In this document: positions 5,876-10,907 of the stretch, one piece after another | How the letters are laid out: every line of letters begins with the position of its first letter | Position numbering within the stretch: the stretch's first letter is position 1 | DNA from: Planctomycetota bacterium | Lineage (GTDB): Bacteria; Planctomycetota; Phycisphaerae; UBA1845 | Length of the DNA: 10,907 bases | Assembly (NCBI GenBank): GCA_022563615.1 | Contig: JADFMZ010000073.1 | Coordinates: 1-10,907 of the forward strand | Direction: 5' to 3' | Position numbers and translations under genes: made by a program | The notes under the pieces: generated by a model | The model's input: the letters and a program-made list of their open reading frames with translations, nothing else | Databases searched by the model: none | What the model was told of the DNA's origin: nothing

Positions 5876-7813
5876 ATGGGCACATCTGCAAAACAACCCT
5901 CGCATCTTAAGCCGGGACTGTTGCATAACCGCAACTTTATCCTGTTGTGGTGCGCCTATGGAATAAGCGCCATGGGCGACCACATCTCCGAGATGGCCAT
6001 CCTCAAGACGCAGAATGCACTGGATCCCGCGCGCGACATCACGACGCTGATCGCGCGGATGACTTTCATGTTCTTCGTCCCTTTTTTCCTGCTGGCGCCG
6101 TTGGCCGGCCTCTTGGCGGACCGCCTGCCGCGTCGCGGGGTGATGATCGCCGCCGACGCGATCCGCTGTGCGATCCTTCTCGGGTTCGCCACCTTGATTG
6201 GTTGGACGGAGGATTGGGGCTCCTGGGGCCCGTTCGTGCCGCTGCTGGCGGTGGGCATGTTTGCGGCGCTGTTTTCTCCGGCCCGGTCGGCGCTGCTGCC
6301 CACGCTGATCTCGTCGGATCAACTGATCCGCGCGAACGGCCTGATCAGCGGTTTGGGCATCATTGCGACGATGGCGGCTGCCGGGATCGGGGGGTACCTG
6401 GCGGACCGCTATGAACCGACGGTCTCGTTTCGTGTGGACGCAGCCACGTTCGTCGTCAGTGCCGTATTTCTTCTGATGCTTCGCCCGCCGCCGATGCGGG
6501 AGCGCGACCCGTCGGACCGGGCTCTGCGCTCGTCCCTGGGCGAGCTGACCGCCGGCTTCCGTTATGCCCGTGCCCATCGGCACGTGTGGGAATTGCTGGT
6601 GATCGCCGCGATCTTTTGGTTTGGCGGGTCTCTGGTCAACAGCGTGATTCCGGCCGTCGTGCGCGACGTGTACGGCGGCACCTTTGCCGCCATAAGCACC
6701 TATCGCGCCTTGGTCGGGTTGGGATTTATCATCGGGGCCATCACCATAAGCACCCTCGGTGATGCGCTTCGCGCCGACGTGGCGATCACCTGGGGCCTAA
6801 TGGGCTTCGCCTGCGGCGTCGGCGTATTCGCTTCTTCGGTGTACTTGCCGGCGGCGCCGTCGACGCTCGCGCGAGTCGGCGCCGTCGGCGTGGTCATCGC
6901 GGGAACATTCGGCGTGGCGGTGATGGCCAGCGTCAGCTCGCTGCTGCAACGCACCGTGGCGGACGGGTATCGAGGACGCGTCTTCGGGGTGCGAGACGTG
7001 TGTTCGACGGGGGCGTTGCTCATAGCCACCGGACTGCTCGGCGTGCCGCAATGGACCCGCCTCGACCGTTGGGTCGGGCCGATTCTCGTCGCCGTCGCCA
7101 TCATGACTTTGATCGCGGGCCTGATCACGCTTCGGATTCGACTTCGCCGCGGACCCCACCGCCCCTGGCTGAACTTCCTGTTTCGCCTCAATGAGTTTGT
7201 CGCCAAGTTCTGGTGGCGGCTGCACCGCATAGGCCGTGTAACCATCCCACGCCAAGGGCCCGTCATCATCACCTCCAATCACGTGTGTGCAGCCGATCCT
7301 CTGTTTCTCATCGCCGCCGCGCCCGGCCGAATCATTTCGTTCCTGGTCGCGGCGGAGTACGTTAAGCTGCCGCTTCTGAGCCACTTCTTGCGGCAGGTTG
7401 ACTGCATTCCCGTGCGGCGCGGCACGCGGGAGACCGGGGCTACGAAGCAGGCGCTACGCCACTTGACGTCGGGCAAGGCCGTCGCCATCTTCATCGAAGG
7501 CGGCATCATCCGGCCGGGCAAAACCGTCAGGCTCAAAGACGGCGTCGCCTTGCTGGCCCTGAGAACCGGCGCGCCGGTGATCCCGGCCTACATCAGCGGA
7601 ACGGTTCAACGTGGCGGCATCCTGCGCGATCTGCTGACGCGGCATCGGGCGTGCGTCCGCTTCGGTCGCCCCGTCGATTTAAGCGAGTTCGACGACATGG
7701 AGAGCAAGCGGGAAACCGTTCGCGCCGCAACGCGAAAAATATACGAGGCCATCCAGGCGCTTGCGCCCTCGGAAACACAGGCCAACCAACCTCTATCGGA
7801 GCCCAACCCATGA
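5876..7813 (+). CDS. MFS permease fused to PlsC-type acyltransferase (LplT-Aas-like)
   Basis: 645 residues from ATG at 5876; an in-frame TTG at 5843 would add 11 residues and has no better ribosome-binding site (GAGGA at 5859-5863 is 12 bases before the ATG). Residues about 15-420 form a multi-span MFS permease with NRNFILLW near the start, the loop motif GLLADRLPRRG, and a second-half RGRVFG. Residues about 440-635 form a glycerolipid acyltransferase domain: NHVCAAD (His469...Asp474, the HX4D catalytic pair), CIPVRRG (motif II Arg), FIEGG at 539-543 (motif III, diverged from the usual FPEGTR) and APVIPAYISG (motif IV). By analogy with LplT, which flips lysophospholipids inward, and Aas, which re-acylates them, the fusion probably recycles lysophospholipids in the inner membrane. 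The acyltransferase part has no attached acyl-ACP synthetase, unlike Aas, so it would need acyl-ACP, acyl-CoA or acyl-phosphate from elsewhere. Its stop overlaps the pgi start. Confidence 0.9.
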   Translation: MGTSAKQPSHLKPGLLHNRNFILLWCAYGISAMGDHISEMAILKTQNALDPARDITTLIARMTFMFFVPFFLLAPLAGLLADRLPRRGVMIAADAIRCAILLGFATLIGWTEDWGSWGPFVPLLAVGMFAALFSPARSALLPTLISSDQLIRANGLISGLGIIATMAAAGIGGYLADRYEPTVSFRVDAATFVVSAVFLLMLRPPPMRERDPSDRALRSSLGELTAGFRYARAHRHVWELLVIAAIFWFGGSLVNSVIPAVVRDVYGGTFAAISTYRALVGLGFIIGAITISTLGDALRADVAITWGLMGFACGVGVFASSVYLPAAPSTLARVGAVGVVIAGTFGVAVMASVSSLLQRTVADGYRGRVFGVRDVCSTGALLIATGLLGVPQWTRLDRWVGPILVAVAIMTLIAGLITLRIRLRRGPHRPWLNFLFRLNEFVAKFWWRLHRIGRVTIPRQGPVIITSNHVCAADPLFLIAAAPGRIISFLVAAEYVKLPLLSHFLRQVDCIPVRRGTRETGATKQALRHLTSGKAVAIFIEGGIIRPGKTVRLKDGVALLALRTGAPVIPAYISGTVQRGGILRDLLTRHRACVRFGRPVDLSEFDDMESKRETVRAATRKIYEAIQALAPSETQANQPLSEPNP

Positions 7814-9405
7814 CGCCGGAAGAATTATGGAGCCGTTACAAACGGTATGCGTGCGTAGACAGCGACCTGGGCCTGCAGATCGATGTCAGCAGAATGTCAT
7901 TCGATGATGCCTTCCTGACCTCGATGGCCGAGCCGATGGCTCGTGCGTTCGATGCGATGAAGGAGTTGGAGGGCGGCGCCGAGGCCAACATCGACGAGCA
8001 TCGCATGGTCGGACACTATTGGCTCCGAGCCCCCGAGCTGGCCCCCAACGACGACATCCGCGCCGAAATCGAGCAGGCGATTACGGCCATCCGCAAATTC
8101 GCGGACTCGATCCACACCGGACAGCTTACGCCGCAGCGGGCGGACGGTTTCTACCTGGTGCTGGTGGTCGGGATCGGCGGATCCACCCTGGGCCCGCAGT
8201 TGATTTGCGACGCACTGGGCCAGGTCGATGACCCCATCTTGGTCCGCTTCATCGACAACACCGATCCGGATGGGTTCGACCGGCTATTGGCGGAACTCGA
8301 CGAGACTCTGCAACAAACGCTGACCGTCGTCATCTCCAAATCCGGCGGAACGAAAGAGACGCGCAACGCCATGCTTGAGGTGGCGGCTGCATACCAACGC
8401 AACGGTCTCGATTTTGCCAAACATGCCGTCGCCGTTACGCAGGAAGGCAGCACATTGCATCGACAAGCCGTCGAGCAGCAATGGCTGCAAACGTTCCCGA
8501 TGTGGGACTGGGTTGGCGGGCGAACCTCAGTGCTATCGGCCGTCGGTCTGCTACCAGCCGCATTGCAAGGAGTGGACCTCGACGACCTGCTCGCGGGGGC
8601 GAGGGACTGCGACGCGATCACGCGCCGGCCCGACCCTCTTCACAACCCCGCCGCACTCCTGGCCCTTATGTGGTACTACGCCGGCGAGGGGCGCGGCGAC
8701 AGGAACATGGTCGTGCTGCCCTATAAGGACCGGCTGGCGTTTTTCGGTCGCTACCTCCAACAGCTTGTGATGGAGTCGCTGGGCAAGGAACTGGACCGGT
8801 CCGGGCAGGTCGTTCATCAGGGTCTGACCGTGTACGGCCACAAGGGCAGCACCGACCAGCACTCCTTCATCCAGCAGTTACGCGAAGGGCCTGATGATTT
8901 CTTCGTCACCTTCATCAACGTCCTGCGCGACCGGATCGGGCCGTCCCTGGACGTCGAGGAGGACGTCACCTCCGGCGACTACCTCAGCGCGTTTCTTCAG
9001 GGAACGCGAGAGGCGCTTTTGGAAAGGGGTCGCCAGTCGATCACGATTACACTGGATGAGATCAACGCCCGTAGCGTCGGTGCCTTGATCGCCCTGTTCG
9101 AGCGGGCGGTCGGGCTCTACGCCGAGTTGATCAACGTCAACGCGTATCACCAGCCCGGCGTCGAAGCCGGCAAGAAGGCCGCCGACAGTGTGCTCGAACT
9201 TCAGCGAGCCGTCCTGGCCCACCTGCGGGCGCATCCCGACGCTCGCCTGACCGCCGAAGAGATGGCCATTGCGATCAGCCGGTCGGACGCAACCCTGGTC
9301 GTCCTTGATATCCTGCAGCACGCCGCAGCCAACCTGGCGCACGGCATCACGTACGATGCGGGAGCCACCGCGTTCGATGGGCGATACGGCGTGACCGTGC
9401 CTTAA
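7810..9405 (+). CDS. pgi: Glucose-6-phosphate isomerase
   Basis: 531 residues. It interconverts glucose-6-phosphate and fructose-6-phosphate in the cytosol (glycolysis and gluconeogenesis). The ATG at 7810-7812 shares the ATGA overlap with the stop of the permease-acyltransferase gene and has GGAG (7799-7802) 7 bases upstream, so translational coupling is likely; an open stretch upstream in this frame is only the shadow of the previous gene. Motifs: VVGIGGSTLGP (about residues 117-127, sugar-phosphate binding), SKSGGTKETRN (about 176), VGGRTSVLSAVGLLP (about 234, PGI signature), VMESLGKELD with catalytic Glu322, HKGSTDQHSF with His351, and NAYHQPGVEAGKK with the catalytic Lys455 near the C-terminus. 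All catalytic residues are present and the length fits the bacterial family. No terminator hairpin with a T run was seen after the TAA at 9403-9405. Confidence 0.97.
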   Translation: MTPEELWSRYKRYACVDSDLGLQIDVSRMSFDDAFLTSMAEPMARAFDAMKELEGGAEANIDEHRMVGHYWLRAPELAPNDDIRAEIEQAITAIRKFADSIHTGQLTPQRADGFYLVLVVGIGGSTLGPQLICDALGQVDDPILVRFIDNTDPDGFDRLLAELDETLQQTLTVVISKSGGTKETRNAMLEVAAAYQRNGLDFAKHAVAVTQEGSTLHRQAVEQQWLQTFPMWDWVGGRTSVLSAVGLLPAALQGVDLDDLLAGARDCDAITRRPDPLHNPAALLALMWYYAGEGRGDRNMVVLPYKDRLAFFGRYLQQLVMESLGKELDRSGQVVHQGLTVYGHKGSTDQHSFIQQLREGPDDFFVTFINVLRDRIGPSLDVEEDVTSGDYLSAFLQGTREALLERGRQSITITLDEINARSVGALIALFERAVGLYAELINVNAYHQPGVEAGKKAADSVLELQRAVLAHLRAHPDARLTAEEMAIAISRSDATLVVLDILQHAAANLAHGITYDAGATAFDGRYGVTVP

Positions 9406-9776
9406 CTCTTCGTGCCTAATGTCCTGTAGCTCGCGGCCATCAACACTACCGAGATAATCGGGCGGTTCGGCGACCGGATGAGTAGCAACATGTCATCAGT
9501 CAACATTCATGGGCGGTGCAGGCGAAGGTTGAGCTACGCCCGGAACCGGCCGGAACCCTCGATTCTGTGCTCTCGAACCGAAAAAAACGCCATACCAACG
9601 GAAATCCGAGCCGTATCCTTTAGGAAAATCTTGAACCGAAGGGGCGGAACATGTACCATGTTTCTTCGTGCGTTCGGGCACAGGGCAACTGGAGAATTTC
9701 AGTGAAATGCAGTTAGTCCGTAGCCGAGTCACTGGCTCTACAGGGCCGCACTTCGATCCAATAGAGGAGCCCCTCA
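9406..9776. other. 371-bp non-coding gap before the delta-60 gene
   Basis: No convincing gene is seen. A 75-codon plus-strand ORF (9478-9705) has no ribosome-binding site, an odd composition and overlaps the promoter-like elements, so it is not called. The gap holds CGGAAC three times (9541, 9551 and 9645), the latter two at irregular distance, and a 13-bp inverted repeat ACATG-TAC-CATGT (9649-9661). A GAGGAG ribosome-binding site at 9764-9769 lies 7 bases before the next gene. The rest is unremarkable. Confidence 0.6.
9631..9659 (+). promoter_or_regulatory. Candidate promoter overlapping an inverted repeat, upstream of the delta-60 gene
   Basis: TTGAAC (9631-9636) and TACCAT (9654-9659) are 17 bases apart, each matching four of six sigma70 consensus positions. 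The putative -10 sits inside the inverted repeat ACATG-TAC-CATGT (9649-9661), which could serve as an operator. The leader would be about 110 bases. An alternative is an ECF-type pair GGAAC (9542-9546), 17 bases, TCTGT (9564-9568). Both are consensus matches only. Confidence 0.3.
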
Positions 9777-10907
9777 ATGAACACGCCAACATCGAACGAC
9801 TACTTTGGCCAGATCTGCATCAAGTCTTTGCCGGTCTTCGTGATCCTGGCGCCGGCGCTATGTGAGGCCGCGCCGGGCGAATTGGATACGACCTTCGGCA
9901 TGAGTGGATACGTTGCCACGTCGTTTTCAACTGACGGCGACCTCGCGAAGGCGGTCGTCGTCCAGAGCGACGGCAAGATCGTCGTAGTCGGATTCCTGGT
10001 CGTCTCAAATGGTCGCGCTTTCGCGATGTCGCGCTACGATGCCGGCGGGAACCTCGACGCGACGTTCGGAACGGCCGGACTGGTGACGACCGACCTGGGC
10101 CCAGGGATGCAAGACGAGGGCCAAGCCGTCGCCCTCCAAGCCGACGGCAAGATCGTGGCAGCGGGGTTCGCCGGCGTAGGGGCCGACGGCGATTTTGCAC
10201 TGGTGCGATACAACGCCGACGGTAGCCTAGATAGCTCCTTCGGTAGCGGCGGCATCGTTACGACCGACTTCTTCGGCGCCTCCGATGCGGCGCACGACGT
10301 GGTTATTCAGCCAGACGGCAAGATCATCGCCGTGGGCTATACCCGCGACTCCAACTCCACTGACTTCGCTCTTGCTCGCTACCAAGGTGATGGAAGCCTG
10401 GACACGACGTTCGGAAGCGGTGGGCTGGTCACTTCGGCGTTCGCAGAAGACACCATCGGAGTGAGTGCCGTTGTCCTCCAACCGGACGGCAAGATCATCG
10501 TTTGTGGGGGTGTTTTCAACGACGACACCATCGTGGACTTCGCTCTCGCCCGGTACCACAGTAACGGAAGCCTCGACACGACGTTCGGGACCGGCGGTCT
10601 CGTCACGGCTCACCTAACCAACAAGGACGCCTTCAACGATGTGGCTCTCCTGCCCGACGGCAGAATCATCGCGGCGGGGACTTCCCAAATCGACGGTGTG
10701 ACGGGCTTCGACTTCGTTCTGGCTCGCTATCACGACGACGGAGCCCTGGACACGAGCTTCGGAAGCGGCGGATTTGTCATAACGGACTTCGCAGGCCGCA
10801 CTGATTGGGTGAATTCCGTAGTGATCCAGGACGACGGTAAGATTGTGGCGGCGGGGAGGGTGGATCTCGCAGATCCCGACTTCGGTCTGGCACGCTACAA
10901 CTCAAGT
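9777..10907 (+). CDS. Secreted delta-60 repeat protein (3' end outside window)
   Basis: The frame runs from ATG at 9777-9779 to the right edge with no stop (377 residues visible). A strong GAGGAG (9764-9769) sits 7 bases upstream. The N-terminus has a signal peptide-like segment (about residues 15-32: KSLPVFVILAPALCEA) followed by APGELDTTFG. Six copies of the delta-60 repeat start mark, LD(T/A/S)(T/S)FG followed by (S/T)xGxV, begin at residues 36, 93, 151, 208, 266 and 324, a period of 57-58 residues. Each unit also carries (Q/L)xDGKI(I/V)xxG and DFxLxRYxxDG. This predicts a beta-propeller-like or beta-strand repeat fold on the cell surface or outside the cell. Function in this family is not established; a C-terminal sorting or anchoring domain would be expected beyond the window. 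It belongs to the same strand as pgi but is separated by 371 bases, so it is probably its own unit. Confidence 0.95.
   Translation, partial: MNTPTSNDYFGQICIKSLPVFVILAPALCEAAPGELDTTFGMSGYVATSFSTDGDLAKAVVVQSDGKIVVVGFLVVSNGRAFAMSRYDAGGNLDATFGTAGLVTTDLGPGMQDEGQAVALQADGKIVAAGFAGVGADGDFALVRYNADGSLDSSFGSGGIVTTDFFGASDAAHDVVIQPDGKIIAVGYTRDSNSTDFALARYQGDGSLDTTFGSGGLVTSAFAEDTIGVSAVVLQPDGKIIVCGGVFNDDTIVDFALARYHSNGSLDTTFGTGGLVTAHLTNKDAFNDVALLPDGRIIAAGTSQIDGVTGFDFVLARYHDDGALDTSFGSGGFVITDFAGRTDWVNSVVIQDDGKIVAAGRVDLADPDFGLARYNSS

Noticed and set aside
5753..6583. 276-codon minus-strand frame over the divergent gap and start of the permease gene
   Set aside because: Composition is Arg/Gln/His-rich and low in hydrophobics, typical of a shadow; the opposing frame is a clear permease.
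7651..7809. Possible 53-residue N-terminal extension of glucose-6-phosphate isomerase
   Set aside because: This stretch lies wholly inside the acyltransferase gene; the ATG at 7810 has a ribosome-binding site and starts the protein at the usual family position.
9478..9705. 75-codon plus-strand ORF between pgi and the delta-60 gene
   Set aside because: No ribosome-binding site, Arg/Ser-rich random-looking composition, and overlap with promoter-like elements.
9882..10765. Periodic repeats of about 172 bp at the right edge considered as a DNA satellite or array
   Set aside because: The period is 57-58 codons and conservation is at protein level (LDxxFG...DGKI), so they are delta-60 protein repeats.

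Overview
The window looks like an ordinary chromosomal stretch of a GC-rich (by eye about 60% G+C) Gram-negative-type bacterium. Planctomycetota is my best guess. It rests on secreted proteins with no recognisable family, a Cys-rich exported repeat protein, paired cyclophilin-FKBP fusions and a delta-60 repeat protein. No rRNA or marker gene is present, so the assignment is only an inference. I found no insertion sequence, tRNA, CRISPR array, integrase or other sign of a mobile island.

Layout. (1) Positions 1-1623, plus strand: the 3' part of a gene for a long, mostly helical protein of unknown function whose C-terminus carries four 9-residue repeats. (2) Positions 1675-1730: a strong hairpin terminator serving the minus-strand genes that converge on it. 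(3) Positions 1850-5625, minus strand, read right to left: a canonical exported cyclophilin-FKBP peptidyl-prolyl isomerase, a diverged lipoprotein-like paralogue of it, queD (6-carboxytetrahydropterin synthase), and an exported Cys-rich repeat protein. (4) Positions 5626-5875: a divergent promoter region. (5) Positions 5876-9405, plus strand: a two-gene unit of an MFS permease fused to a PlsC-type acyltransferase, joined by an ATGA overlap to pgi (glucose-6-phosphate isomerase). (6) Positions 9406-9776: a 371-bp non-coding leader. (7) Position 9777 to the right edge: the 5' part of a secreted delta-60 repeat protein.

How the genes fit together. Three or four of the minus-strand products are envelope or periplasmic: two proline isomerases (folding) and one Cys-rich repeat protein. 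queD, a cytosolic queuosine-pathway enzyme, sits between them with no other pathway gene in view. The permease-acyltransferase fusion has the composition expected for lysophospholipid uptake and re-acylation, as with the adjacent lplT and aas genes of enterobacteria; its coupling to a glycolytic gene has no obvious pathway logic.

No complete undescribed multi-gene system is evident. The parts most worth a second look are the Cys-rich alternating-module protein, the pair of isomerases in which one copy has lost most catalytic aromatic residues of both domains, the permease-acyltransferase fusion, and the unrecognised coiled-coil protein at the left edge.
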